This document shows, piece by piece, positions 43,077-52,206 of a stretch of 64,000 bases of DNA. Below the pieces are notes generated by a model that saw only the letters and a list, made by a program, of their open reading frames with translations, did not search any database and was not told the origin of the DNA. Numbering within the stretch: the first letter of the stretch is position 1; every line of letters begins with the position of its first letter. The position numbers and the translations under genes are program-made. Origin of the DNA: Aquirufa ecclesiirivi (lineage in GTDB: Bacteria; Bacteroidota; Bacteroidia; Cytophagales; Spirosomataceae). The stretch is from NCBI RefSeq assembly GCF_011250515.1, contig NZ_JAANOP010000001.1, forward strand, positions 248,001 to 312,000, written 5' to 3'.

Positions 43077-44585
43077 TCAGCATTTCTCCGTTTTTAATCC
43101 CAATAAGCCCTCCGCTAATATTCGATCATTGGATAAACGTGGAACCTTATTTTGTCCCCCCAATTTTCCTTTTGACTTCATGTATTGAATAAAGGAATCC
43201 TTGGCCAAGGATTGAATACGCAAAGGCTGAAGGATATTCCCTGTAATCAAATCTTGATAATAGATATTTTGTCGTTGCATAGACGCATCCAAGGTCTTTT
43301 GAAACAACTCCATATCCTTGGGTGCTGAATCAAACTCCATCAACCATTCATGATGCGGCATTAGTCCATCCTTAGGAGTAATGTTTGGAGCAACAGTAAA
43401 TTCCACAATTTTGGTTTCAGGACATGCTTCCATCGCTTCCTTCACCGCCAATTCTACCTCTTCCGCAATCACATGTTCTCCAAAAGCAGAAATAAAATGC
43501 TTGATTCTCCCCGTTACCACCACTCGGAAGGGATCCAATGAAACGAATTTAACCGTATCTCCTATGGAATATGACCACAAGCCTGCATTCGTCGTCATCA
43601 ATAAGGCATAATTGACTCCTAACTCTACTTCCGATAAACATAGTCGGGTAGGACTAGCCGAGAAATAAGTGTCTGTTGGGACAAACTCATAAAAGATTCC
43701 CGCATCCACCAATAAAAGCAATCCCTCTTCACCCGTAGAATCTTGAAAGGCAATGAATCCTTCGGAAGCAGGGTAAGTTTCTATGACATCTACTTTTCTA
43801 CCGATGGACTGCATCAACTTATCGCGGTATGGTTCAAAGTTGACACCACCGGTAACAAATACTTGAAAATCTGGGAATAAATCCCCAATTTTTTTTCCTG
43901 ATTGTGCTTCCAATCGATCAAAATACATTTGTACCCAAGGTGGTATTCCAGAAATCAAACCCATGCGCTGGTCCTTCGTTTCTCGAACAATCGCAGCTAA
44001 TTTTTCTTCCCAATCCTCCATACAATTCGTAGCGTATGAAGGCAACTGATTCGTTCGTAAATAGGAGGGAACATGGTGATTCACTATGCCTGAAAGGCGA
44101 CCTGTTGGCACACCATTCTTTAGTGCCAATTCAGGAGACCCCGATAAAAATATCAATTTTTGATCTAAAAAGGAGGCATTGCCACTATGATGCACATAAT
44201 GCAATAAAGCGTCCCTTGCTCCTAAAATATGAAAGGGCATGGACTCTGAACTTATTGGAATGTACTTGGCTCCTGATGTAGTACCCGATGTTTTGGCAAA
44301 ATATGCCGGTTTCCCTGGCCACAAAATATCCTTTTTACCTGCTACTGCTTCCTCAATATATAGCTTAATGTCCTCGTACTCAAAAATGGGCACCTGAACT
44401 TTGTAATCAAGGTAATTTTGGATTTTATCCAAGCCATAAGCTTTTCCAAAAAGCGTTGATTTTGCTTTTTCTATGTTTGATTTTAACCAAAAATGCTGTT
44501 TTTCAATGGCCTCGGATGGCGTAATCCGATACTTGTTGACTACCCAATAGGCAAATGGCTTAGCGAAAAAAGAACGAATACCCAT
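43077..44585 (-). CDS. GH3 auxin-responsive-promoter family protein (acyl-adenylate type)
   Basis: The 502-residue protein matches the GH3 family named after plant auxin-conjugating enzymes: an AKTSGTTSGAKYIPIS phosphate-binding motif (about 95-110), an ETYPASEGFIAFQ segment and LWSYSIGDTVKF. Members of the ANL superfamily activate a carboxylate with ATP and transfer it to an amine. The bacterial function is unknown. It lies 16 bp after the TPR gene on the same strand. Confidence 0.9.
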   Translation of the reverse strand: MGIRSFFAKPFAYWVVNKYRITPSEAIEKQHFWLKSNIEKAKSTLFGKAYGLDKIQNYLDYKVQVPIFEYEDIKLYIEEAVAGKKDILWPGKPAYFAKTSGTTSGAKYIPISSESMPFHILGARDALLHYVHHSGNASFLDQKLIFLSGSPELALKNGVPTGRLSGIVNHHVPSYLRTNQLPSYATNCMEDWEEKLAAIVRETKDQRMGLISGIPPWVQMYFDRLEAQSGKKIGDLFPDFQVFVTGGVNFEPYRDKLMQSIGRKVDVIETYPASEGFIAFQDSTGEEGLLLLVDAGIFYEFVPTDTYFSASPTRLCLSEVELGVNYALLMTTNAGLWSYSIGDTVKFVSLDPFRVVVTGRIKHFISAFGEHVIAEEVELAVKEAMEACPETKIVEFTVAPNITPKDGLMPHHEWLMEFDSAPKDMELFQKTLDASMQRQNIYYQDLITGNILQPLRIQSLAKDSFIQYMKSKGKLGGQNKVPRLSNDRILAEGLLGLKTEKC

Positions 44586-44601
44586 AGCTCTTTTCTAATT
44601 A

Positions 44602-45303
44602 TCATTTAAAAATACCCTTGGGATCTGGCATTTTTTCCATGAGTTGCTGTGAGAAATTTAAATCCAATTGGGTCAAATCTAAGGCCCGACATTCATGAAA
44701 ATAGCTCCAGGCTAATTCGTATTTTTCTTGTAAAAATGCCACCTGACTTTTCTTCATCCAAGCATTGGCATTCGTTGGATCTTCTTGCAAAGATTGACTC
44801 AACAAAGTATCAACCTCTTCCAAAGTACCGCAATCCATGTTTTTTAAATAGCAACTAAGTTTTACTATGGCATAATCTACCCGCATGACACTCAGCTTGG
44901 GGTTGATTTGTAAACCCTTCCCCAATAACTCAATCGCACCAGGAAAATCCAAACGCTGAAAAGCAACCACACCTAATCCCCAATAAGCTTCCACGCTTGT
45001 CGAGTCTAAAGCATGAACTAAATTAAAACGATAAGTAGCAGTATCTAATTTGCCTTCAGAGACATATTCCCAAGCCCTTTCCGATAAAAACTTAACCCCT
45101 TCCGCTCGATTAGGAAAACTTTGATCCACACTAGTAATAATCTGCGTAACCTCTTCTTGATCTTTCTTATTTAGCGGCTTTTTACCAAACAGTGCCTGAT
45201 ATCGAGGTATTCTAAGTAATGAATCTGCCGACATAGCAGCAAGCGTGGGAACCGATAAACATAATAATAATCCTATTAAATAGGCTTTTCTTCTTAGCAT
45301 CAT
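44602..45303 (-). CDS. Exported TPR protein
   Basis: The 233-residue protein has a signal peptide (MMLRRKAYLIGLLLCLSVPTLA) and two or three TPR-like helical pairs: VEAYWGLGVVAFQRLDFPGA (about 105-124), and NANAWMKKSQVAFLQEKYEL (about 180-200). It is probably periplasmic and mediates protein contacts; no specific role is evident. It lies 9 bp after the DEAD-box gene. Confidence 0.75.
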   Translation of the reverse strand: MMLRRKAYLIGLLLCLSVPTLAAMSADSLLRIPRYQALFGKKPLNKKDQEEVTQIITSVDQSFPNRAEGVKFLSERAWEYVSEGKLDTATYRFNLVHALDSTSVEAYWGLGVVAFQRLDFPGAIELLGKGLQINPKLSVMRVDYAIVKLSCYLKNMDCGTLEEVDTLLSQSLQEDPTNANAWMKKSQVAFLQEKYELAWSYFHECRALDLTQLDLNFSQQLMEKMPDPKGIFK

Positions 45304-45312
45304 ATCACAAAT

Positions 45313-46686
45313 CTACCTTTTCTTTTTTATGGAGGATGTATTTGAACGAAATTTTGATGCGCTTTTAGGTTTTCCCTTAGAATTATTTCCTTTAGCAGGG
45401 CCTTTTGCAGAACCTTTTATTCCCGCCTTAGCCCGAGGTTTAAACTTCTTTTCATGAAATGCTCCTTTGAAATCGGGATCTTCTCTTTTGCGCTGATCAT
45501 CCACAGCCCGCAACATATCTTGCTGCTCTAAAAAAGGAGTGTCTTCTTCATAAATCCCTGAAGGTAAATGCTCTATCTCTATTTTCTGTTGAATAATTGT
45601 TTCGATTTTTGCCCAATGGTAACGCTCAGCCAAAGTTACAAATGTGATCGATTCCCCAATTTCTGCTGCTCTACCCGTCCTACCTATACGATGAACATAA
45701 TCTTCATAAATCAGAGGAACATCAAAATTGATGACATGAGAAACTTTAGGAATATCGATGCCCCTTGCCGCTACGTCAGTAGTAACTAAAACCCGAACTA
45801 AGCCTTCCCTAAATTGCTGCATAGCATTGATTCGCGTATTTTGGCCCTTATTGGAATGTATCACCCGAACTTGATCTTCTGCCAAAATTTTTCTACTCAA
45901 AAACTTCTCCACTTGATTGGCCACCTCTTTACTCCTGCAAAAAATCATAACTCTTTCAAAATCAGCGTTTTGCATAAAATATGCTAAAGCATTGATTTTC
46001 GTTTTTAAATTAGGCGCTTCAAACACATGTTGCTTCACCTGGCTAGCGGGAGTCGCTTGCGGGGTGATTTCTATTTTATGAGGAAATTCCAAAAACTCAT
46101 GTGATAGGTTTTCTACTCGCTCAGGAAACGTAGCCGAAAACAAGCCATTTTGACGTTTTTTATAGGGAATTACCTCCAAAATTTGACGAATCTGAGGCAT
46201 AAAACCCATATCCATCATTTTATCTGCTTCATCAAGGACCAAATGCTTCAATTCTTTAACGATAATCACTTCTTTTCGATATAATTCGAGGAATCGTCCA
46301 GGAGTAGAAACGATGATATCCACACCTTTTTCTATCGCTTGTATCTGAGGCTTTGGCCCCAATCCACCATATAATGCCAAAAGTCTCAAGTCCGTAAATT
46401 GAGCCAAGCTCACCATCACCTCATAAATTTGCATGACAAGCTCTCGCGTGGGCGCAAGAATTAAGGCCCTAGGATTTTGTCCTTGTGCATATTTACATTG
46501 CATCAATAGAGGTAAAACATAGGCTGCAGTTTTCCCAGTACCCGTTTGAGCAATTCCTAACACATCGTGTCCACCCAAAAGTAAAGGAATAGCCTTTTCT
46601 TGAATTGGTGTAGGTTCTTGATAACCCAAGGCATCACATGCTCTTTGTAATTGTGGGTTCAATCCCAAGCTTAAAAAATCAACCAT
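45313..46686 (-). CDS. DEAD-box ATP-dependent RNA helicase
   Basis: All helicase motifs are present: the Q motif YQEPTPIQEKAI, AQTGTGKT (I), PTRELV (Ia), DEAD (II), SAT (III), ARGID (V) and HRIGRTGR (VI). The C-terminal 65 residues are basic (Lys, Ser, Gly) and probably bind RNA, as in RhlE-type helicases. The ATG at 46686 (MVDFLSLGL) is preferred over 46725 because a TACCTTTG promoter box (46707-46714) lies between them. Confidence 0.95.
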   Translation of the reverse strand: MVDFLSLGLNPQLQRACDALGYQEPTPIQEKAIPLLLGGHDVLGIAQTGTGKTAAYVLPLLMQCKYAQGQNPRALILAPTRELVMQIYEVMVSLAQFTDLRLLALYGGLGPKPQIQAIEKGVDIIVSTPGRFLELYRKEVIIVKELKHLVLDEADKMMDMGFMPQIRQILEVIPYKKRQNGLFSATFPERVENLSHEFLEFPHKIEITPQATPASQVKQHVFEAPNLKTKINALAYFMQNADFERVMIFCRSKEVANQVEKFLSRKILAEDQVRVIHSNKGQNTRINAMQQFREGLVRVLVTTDVAARGIDIPKVSHVINFDVPLIYEDYVHRIGRTGRAAEIGESITFVTLAERYHWAKIETIIQQKIEIEHLPSGIYEEDTPFLEQQDMLRAVDDQRKREDPDFKGAFHEKKFKPRAKAGIKGSAKGPAKGNNSKGKPKSASKFRSNTSSIKKKR

Positions 46687-46706
46687 TTCGTAGAAAATTA
46701 TCCCTA

Positions 46707-46714
46707 CAAAGGTA
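46707..46714 (-). promoter_or_regulatory. -7 promoter box of the DEAD-box helicase gene
   Basis: The minus strand reads TACCTTTG, ending 20 bases before the ATG at 46686. Confidence 0.65.
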
Positions 46715-46796
46715 GCTAAATTCATTCGATTTAACGGAAATGACTGAATAGCTGCCTATTGGCATCATTCCTTCTTCAATCCTTCCATTATTTCCC

Positions 46797-46804
46797 TAAC
46801 TTTG
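46797..46804 (+). promoter_or_regulatory. -7 promoter box of the CLC gene
   Basis: TAACTTTG ends 19 bases before the TTG at 46824. This spacing equals that of several ATG genes in the window and supports the TTG as start codon. Confidence 0.6.
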
Positions 46805-46823
46805 GGCGAATTATTCCAATAGC

Positions 46824-48041
46824 TTGATACCAGCAACCCGACTTTGGCTTTCTAGAATTTTCATGGGATTATCCACTTCTTTTCTCGTGGGATCCGCTTC
46901 GTCTTTGTTTTTATGGGGATTAGAAAAGATTCAAATTTACCGATCAGAACATCTTGCCCTATTATATGTATTGCCCCTTCTTGGTGCAGCTTTTCAATTT
47001 GTCTCTCAAGTTCCCCATTCTCCGAGTAAGTTAGGAACAAATGATTTGATTGATCGAGTTAACCAAAAAAGAGAGGACATAGCATGGCACTTAGGACCAT
47101 TCATTTTATTAGGCACTTGGTTGAGTCAGCTCTTTGGTGCATCAGTTGGGAGAGAAGGAACGGCTGTGCAAGTGGGGGGAGTGCTTGCGCATCAATTTTC
47201 CCATTGGTTGAAATTAAACGAGTTGGATAAAAGAGATTGGTTGCAAGCTGGCATGTCAGCAGGTTTTGCTTCCGTCTTTGGAACCCCTTGGGCAGGTTGT
47301 CTATTTGGACTTGAAATCTCCAAAGTGGGTTATCTTTCTTTTCGCTCCTGCATACCCTGTCTTTTTTCTGCTTTTGGAGCCAATTGGGTGAGCGTCCACG
47401 TGTGGGGCACGAATCACACCATTTATCCCATCATTTTTCTGCCAGAATTAAATGGGTTGTTTTGGGTCAAATTGGCCAGTATTGGCCTATTTTTAGGTCT
47501 TCTAGGCCTCTTCTATTCGCGCCTAGAATCGATTATTTCTAAAAGCTTCGCCCAATTACCCATTCACTACATTCTCAAAGGGATTCTCGCGGGCTTCATT
47601 TTGCTACTTATTTTTCAAATTCCTTTTTTTCAAGAATCCATAGGCTTAGGTTCCTCATTTTTACTACGCCCATTTGAATCTGGAGAAACCGCCAACTTTG
47701 CTTTGGGCAAGACCATTGCCACCAGCTTAAGTTTAGGTTTGGGATTTAAAGGGGGAGAAGCTACTCCTTTATTCTTAATCGGAGCACATGCAAGCAGTGC
47801 ATTACATGAAATCATTTCATTACCAATTCCTTTATTAGCAGCTCTGGGTTTTACCAGTTTATATATGGGCTTAGCTAAAACCCCTCTAACATCCATCGCT
47901 ATGGGTATGGAATTATTCGGACCTCATGCTTGGTTCTGTTACTTTATTTGTACGCTCATGGTAATGTACATTTCTGGTAAAAATGGTATTTTCAAAAATC
48001 AAGCATGGGCAAGCTGGGTCCCTAAACCTTTATATTCATGA
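46824..48041 (+). CDS. CLC-family antiporter, probably fluoride type (CLC-F)
   Basis: The 405-residue protein has the CLC membrane fold. The gating Glu is present in GREGTAVQ (Glu about 111). The canonical anion-site motif GSGIP is replaced by LGTNDLI (about 70-76), the second reads GREGT rather than GREGP, and the third reads KGGEATP rather than GGIFAP. These deviations resemble CLC-F fluoride/proton antiporters, which expel fluoride, rather than chloride channels. I take the TTG at 46824 as start, because of the promoter and because RLWLSRIF completes the first helix; an ATG lies at 46863. The M14 peptidase gene overlaps its end by four bases. No fluoride riboswitch was recognised upstream. 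Confidence 0.8.
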   Translation: MIPATRLWLSRIFMGLSTSFLVGSASSLFLWGLEKIQIYRSEHLALLYVLPLLGAAFQFVSQVPHSPSKLGTNDLIDRVNQKREDIAWHLGPFILLGTWLSQLFGASVGREGTAVQVGGVLAHQFSHWLKLNELDKRDWLQAGMSAGFASVFGTPWAGCLFGLEISKVGYLSFRSCIPCLFSAFGANWVSVHVWGTNHTIYPIIFLPELNGLFWVKLASIGLFLGLLGLFYSRLESIISKSFAQLPIHYILKGILAGFILLLIFQIPFFQESIGLGSSFLLRPFESGETANFALGKTIATSLSLGLGFKGGEATPLFLIGAHASSALHEIISLPIPLLAALGFTSLYMGLAKTPLTSIAMGMELFGPHAWFCYFICTLMVMYISGKNGIFKNQAWASWVPKPLYS

Positions 48042-49237
48042 TGTTTCATTTATTACTAGATCAGTACGACAGCTTTCAAGAAAAACGCATTTCATGCCGC
48101 AGATTTTCAGAAAAAATTTGGCATGATTTATTTCAAGAATGGTCCGAAAATACGCTCTTCAGTATCCGAAAATTAGGTGAAACTTTTGAAAGTCGAGCCA
48201 TCCAAGAAGTCCGTTTTGGAGAGGGTCCAATCCACATTGCGGCATGGTCACAGATGCATGGAGATGAAGCTACAGCCACCATGGCTTTAGCTGATATTTT
48301 TCTTTTTTTATCCCAAAATGAGCAAAATTGGGATCAATTCAAGAAAGAATTACATCAGAAAGTCAGTGTTTTCATTATTCCTCAACTAAATGCAGATGGG
48401 GCCAAAACATGGACAAGAGAGACGGCTTTGGGTATCGATATGAATCGGGATGCATTAACCCAGAATTGTCCAGAGGCCAAAATTTTAGCTCGATGGCTAG
48501 ATGAAATTAAACCTATTTTTTCTTTTAATCTACACGACCATAATCGTTTATATTCTGTTGGTAAAACACAACATCAAACACACATTGCATTACTCGCTAC
48601 TGCAGGAGATGAGCATGGCACTTGGACAGCATCTAGGCTGAGAGCGGCTAAAATCGCAAATCGTATGGCCCGACAATTACAGCCATTATTACCAGATAAA
48701 ATAGCTAAATGGCCAGATGAGTTTGAGGCGCGCGCATTTGGAGATTTTGCTCAAGGAAAAGGTTATGGCTTGGTATTATTGGAATCGGGAGGTGCGGGAT
48801 GGGATTTGGAAAAACAAATTTTAAGAAAATACCATGCCTGTTTATTATTAGACGCCTTTCATTCCATAGCTACAGAAACCTGGAGAACAGAAGAGACACT
48901 TCTATATCATCATTTACCAACGAATGAAAGACAAATCTTTGATATACTCATCAAAAATGCACCACTAAACCAAGATGCGCCTATTTATCGAGCAGACATT
49001 GGTTTAAACATCCAAGAGTCCGCCAAAGAAGACGGCTCCATGGAATATGCATGGGTTCTTGAAGACATCGGAGACTTAAGTCCTTGGTATGGATTAACGG
49101 AAATCGATGGGGAAGCCTTACATTTGCATTCAGAAAAAATGCTAAAGAAAGAGGGTGTATACCATCAACTTCTTCTAACAAAAAACAATCAAGTGGCATT
49201 TGATCTTCATTCATACACGCTAAAAATCAATTCCTAA
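48038..49237 (+). CDS. M14-family zinc carboxypeptidase-like protein
   Basis: The 399-residue protein has the M14 ligands: HGDE (about 74-77, His and Glu), NxxR-type DMNRDA (about 135-140), the third zinc His in FNLHDHN, and a late Glu in LLESGGAG. No signal peptide is visible, so it should be cytoplasmic; it may trim cell-wall peptides or other small peptides. The last 100 residues are not recognised. It overlaps the CLC gene by four bases and is followed after 1 bp by the acyltransferase gene. Confidence 0.82.
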   Translation: MMFHLLLDQYDSFQEKRISCRRFSEKIWHDLFQEWSENTLFSIRKLGETFESRAIQEVRFGEGPIHIAAWSQMHGDEATATMALADIFLFLSQNEQNWDQFKKELHQKVSVFIIPQLNADGAKTWTRETALGIDMNRDALTQNCPEAKILARWLDEIKPIFSFNLHDHNRLYSVGKTQHQTHIALLATAGDEHGTWTASRLRAAKIANRMARQLQPLLPDKIAKWPDEFEARAFGDFAQGKGYGLVLLESGGAGWDLEKQILRKYHACLLLDAFHSIATETWRTEETLLYHHLPTNERQIFDILIKNAPLNQDAPIYRADIGLNIQESAKEDGSMEYAWVLEDIGDLSPWYGLTEIDGEALHLHSEKMLKKEGVYHQLLLTKNNQVAFDLHSYTLKINS

Positions 49238-49238
49238 T

Positions 49239-49874
49239 ATGACATCCTTACCTGTAATCATCATCGGTGTAAATCCATTTGCTTTGGAAGTTGCCTCTAT
49301 CTTTCAAAAAAACGAGGTAGTTATCTACGGCTTTTTAGACGATGATCCAAAGAAAAAAGATACACAAATAGGCGAAATTCCCGTTTTAGGTGGAACAGAA
49401 GACGAAGCTTATTGGGGATTGATTGGGAAAAATTGTGGTGTATTTGTCGCATTAGAAAACCCCACTGAAAGAAAAAAGATGATTGAAACCATCATGGAAG
49501 ACCGACAAGTGAAACCCGTGAATGCTATCCATCCATCTGCCATCATTGCTGATGTTAAAAACTTAGCTTATGGCGTCTTTATCGGTGCAGGAGCTATCAT
49601 TCAGCCAGAAGCTAAACTTGCAGACCATTGCATGATTGGGGCTGGAGTAATCATTGAAACAGGCACACAGGTTGAAGAATATGTTCAAATTGGAGCTGGT
49701 TCTGTGATTGGGAAAGAGTGTAAATTAGATACCAATTGTTTTATTGGAATTCAAAGCACCATTGTAGGAAGCATTAAAATAGGAAAAGGAGCAACAGTAG
49801 GAGCGGGAAGTGTTGTCATTGAACCTGTTCCTGCCTCAAAAAGAGTCTTCGGAAATCCCGCTAAATTGATGTAA
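49239..49874 (+). CDS. NeuD/PglD-like sugar O- or N-acyltransferase
   Basis: The 211-residue protein has an N-terminal Rossmann-like domain (PVIIIGVNPFALEVA, GFLDDDP) and a C-terminal left-handed beta-helix of hexapeptide repeats (about 95-205), ending with the VFGNPAKLM loop. This is the NeuD/PglD arrangement, which acetylates sugars such as sialic acid or UDP-amino sugars. The acceptor is unknown. Its 3' end overlaps the convergent exonuclease gene by 14 bases. Confidence 0.85.
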   Translation: MTSLPVIIIGVNPFALEVASIFQKNEVVIYGFLDDDPKKKDTQIGEIPVLGGTEDEAYWGLIGKNCGVFVALENPTERKKMIETIMEDRQVKPVNAIHPSAIIADVKNLAYGVFIGAGAIIQPEAKLADHCMIGAGVIIETGTQVEEYVQIGAGSVIGKECKLDTNCFIGIQSTIVGSIKIGKGATVGAGSVVIEPVPASKRVFGNPAKLM

Positions 49875-50595
49875 TTCGGTCTATATTTTTTTCTTCCACC
49901 ATTTGCAAAAAATGATATCTCAAATATAATTGGGCAAGTGTAACTACGTCCTCTACACAATAGGCAGCAATTTTTGCTAAGTCATGTTCGTGATAATACA
50001 CCCCATGAACTTTATCTCCCGTCAGGTTCGTTTTAGAACCGGGAATTCCCAACAATTCAGCCAATAAATCCAAGGAGATATAGACTTTCCGATCACCAAA
50101 TTTCCATAATTCCATGGTATCTTGATGCAAAACCTCCCAAGGTTTTTTGCCATGAAGCTGTAAAGGTTTAGGAATTTCTAATCCATTCACTAGCATCCTA
50201 CGACATAAATAAGGAAAATCAAACTCCTTTCCATTATGGGCAACCAGCGTTAGTTCTTTGGATTTATAAGTAACATTGATAAACTCGATAAATTCCAAAA
50301 GCAACGATCTTTCATCCTGATTAGCAATGGTCTTAACTTTTAAACAGAGCTCTTTCTCTTTATTTTGATATAAAAACCCCATTCCAATCACTACAATTTT
50401 GCCAAATTCAGCAAACAATGCTGCTCGATCTACATACAAGTCCTCCAAAGGCAAGTTTTGTGGATTTGTCACATTCTTCGCCTTTTTTAGCCAAAATTGT
50501 TTCATTCTATCCGAAAGTAGGGAAAAATCAGATTCTCCTGATACCGTTTCAATATCAATAAATAAAGTGTTTTTAAAATTCTTTTTAGGCTCCAT
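49861..50595 (-). CDS. Predicted 3'-5' exonuclease (PolB-exonuclease-like)
   Basis: The 244-residue protein has an RNase H-like DnaQ fold: ExoI LFIDIETVSG (Asp-Glu), ExoII AHNGKEFDFPYLCRR, and ExoIII in AAYCVEDVVTLAQLY (Asp with a preceding Tyr). This matches the family of predicted exonucleases related to the exonuclease domain of PolB. It has no polymerase domain. It is second in a two-gene minus-strand unit after lipB (3 bp gap). Confidence 0.88.
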   Translation of the reverse strand: MEPKKNFKNTLFIDIETVSGESDFSLLSDRMKQFWLKKAKNVTNPQNLPLEDLYVDRAALFAEFGKIVVIGMGFLYQNKEKELCLKVKTIANQDERSLLLEFIEFINVTYKSKELTLVAHNGKEFDFPYLCRRMLVNGLEIPKPLQLHGKKPWEVLHQDTMELWKFGDRKVYISLDLLAELLGIPGSKTNLTGDKVHGVYYHEHDLAKIAAYCVEDVVTLAQLYLRYHFLQMVEEKNIDRITSI

Positions 50596-50598
50596 GGA

Positions 50599-51336
50599 TT
50601 ATTGATTTAGGGTTAGGTTCAATGTTTCACGTGAAACATGATGTAAATTCCACTCGAATAACTGCGATAAGTGTGCTAAAACAGCAGACTTTACCTCTTG
50701 AATGTCCATTTCACGACCTAACTCCTGCTGTAAAGAGCTTACGCCTCTGGTGGCGATACCACAAGGAACAATGTGCGAGAAATAAGATAAATCCGTATTC
50801 ACATTAAAAGCAAAACCATGCATACTAATCCAGCGAGAGGCCTTTACGCCTAGAGCACATATTTTTCGAGCATTATTAGATTCAGGATCAATCCATACAC
50901 CTGTTAAACCTTCTATTCTTCCTGCTGTCAATCCGTATTCTTGACAAGTTAAAGTGATTGCTTCTTCTAGCATACGTAAATACAAATGTATATCTGTATA
51001 AAAATTCTCCAAATCCAAAATAGGATAGCCCACTAATTGTCCTGGACCATGATAAGTAATATCTCCACCGCGATTAATCCGATAAAAACTCGCTCCAATG
51101 CTCGCCAAAAATGGCTCTTGCATCAACAAATGTGATTCATCTCCGCTTTTCCCCAAGGTATAAACATGAGGATGCTCACAAAAAAGCAGAAAATTAGGGC
51201 TTTCCTCAACTAATCCCTCGCGACGATTCCTCAATTTTATTTGAGCAATATGATTCAGGAGCGCTTCCTGCAAATCCCACGTTTCTTGGTAAGGGGCTAA
51301 ACCAATATCAACAAATTGAACTTCTTTATTAGGCAT
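50599..51336 (-). CDS. lipB: Octanoyl-[acyl-carrier-protein]:protein octanoyltransferase
   Basis: LipB moves octanoate from acyl carrier protein to lipoyl domains, the first step of lipoate assembly. The 245-residue protein has the family motifs RGGDITYHGPGQLVGYPI, ARKICALGVKASRWISMHG and FNVNTDLSYFSHIVPCGI (catalytic Cys in PCGI). The C-terminus ends HHVSRETLNLTLNQ; its VSRET codons are a perfect parS site (50623-50638). The target glycine-cleavage H protein is consistent with gcvT at 3.3 kb. Confidence 0.95.
   Translation of the reverse strand: MPNKEVQFVDIGLAPYQETWDLQEALLNHIAQIKLRNRREGLVEESPNFLLFCEHPHVYTLGKSGDESHLLMQEPFLASIGASFYRINRGGDITYHGPGQLVGYPILDLENFYTDIHLYLRMLEEAITLTCQEYGLTAGRIEGLTGVWIDPESNNARKICALGVKASRWISMHGFAFNVNTDLSYFSHIVPCGIATRGVSSLQQELGREMDIQEVKSAVLAHLSQLFEWNLHHVSRETLNLTLNQ
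50623..50638. other. parS site 1 (ParB binding), inside lipB
   Basis: TGTTTCACGTGAAACA is a perfect 16-bp palindrome and matches the parS consensus TGTTNCACGTGAAACA known from Bacillus and other bacteria. It is within the last codons of lipB, 6 kb left of the putative origin. Confidence 0.88.
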
Positions 51337-51405
51337 CTCATAATATCAAGGGATTATTGAAAAGGAATGATTCCCTTATATACCTTGCCACACAAAGATA
51401 AGAGA

Positions 51406-51759
51406 ATGGCAAAACATTTAAAGCTTGGCAAACGAGCAGAAGGAATAGCAGTTGACTATTTGCGCAGAAATCACTACCAAATACTTGATAAAAATTACAG
51501 AACAGGCAAAGCAGAAGTAGATATCATCGCTTTAGATAAAAACACCTTAGTCTTTATTGAGGTAAAATCCCTTAAAAGAACCCGATTTGGTTACCCCGAA
51601 GAACAAATCAACACACATAAAATCAACATGCTTTCTCAAGCTGCTAATGAATACCAAACAGAACAAAAGTGGGAAAAAGAGATTCGATTCGATAGTATAT
51701 CGATTACTTTTTTACCACAAGCAACCAAATTAGAACATTTCGAGGATGCTTTTTTGTAA
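51406..51759 (+). CDS. YraN family (UPF0102) endonuclease-like protein
   Basis: The 117-residue protein matches UPF0102: GKRAEGIAVDYLRRN (about 7-21), ILDKNYRTGKAEVDIIALD and VFIEVKSLKRTRFG. The Asp and Glu-x-Lys arrangement is that of the restriction-endonuclease-like (PD-(D/E)xK) fold, but activity is unproven. The ATG at 51406 fits the family start better than 51367. It is 23 bp before ybeY. Confidence 0.85.
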   Translation: MAKHLKLGKRAEGIAVDYLRRNHYQILDKNYRTGKAEVDIIALDKNTLVFIEVKSLKRTRFGYPEEQINTHKINMLSQAANEYQTEQKWEKEIRFDSISITFLPQATKLEHFEDAFL

Positions 51760-51782
51760 ATTAGCTCTTTGAATGAAAAACC

Positions 51783-52205
51783 ATGATACAATTTTGCTCA
51801 GAAGAGATTGCCTTTTCACTGCCAAACAAAAACAAGCATAAAGCCTGGTTAAGAGCCGTAGCCACAGAAGAACAAAAATCCATTGGAGAAATAAGTTACA
51901 TCTTTTGCTCTGACGACTATCTGTTAGAAATCAATAAAACTTATTTAAACCATGATACCTTAACGGATATTGTTACGTTTGACAACTCGGAAGATTCCAA
52001 AAAACTTGAAGGAGACATCTTTATTTCCTACGATAGAATCCAAGAAAACGGCAAAAAACTAGGAACAGAAAATAGTGAATTACAACGCGTCATGGTTCAT
52101 GGATTGCTGCATTTAGCAGGGTATAAAGACAAAAAGAAAGAGGATAAAGAACTTATGACAGCCAAAGAAGATTATTATTTGGCCCTATATTTTAAAGAAC
52201 AATAA
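51783..52205 (+). CDS. ybeY: Endoribonuclease YbeY (16S rRNA maturation)
   Basis: YbeY is a metal-dependent RNase needed for 16S rRNA 3'-end processing and ribosome quality control. The 140-residue protein has HDTLTDIVTFD (about 59-69) and the metal motif HGLLHLAGYKD (about 108-118). The third ligand position, His in E. coli (GYDH), is GYKDKK here, a variant I recall as usual in Bacteroidota. A parS site lies in the 26-bp gap to mnmG. Confidence 0.92.
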   Translation: MIQFCSEEIAFSLPNKNKHKAWLRAVATEEQKSIGEISYIFCSDDYLLEINKTYLNHDTLTDIVTFDNSEDSKKLEGDIFISYDRIQENGKKLGTENSELQRVMVHGLLHLAGYKDKKKEDKELMTAKEDYYLALYFKEQ

Positions 52206-52206
52206 A

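Noticed and set aside
46824-46862. Fluoride riboswitch expected for a CLC-F gene
   Set aside because: The leader from the promoter box to the start is only about 20 bases, too short for the aptamer.
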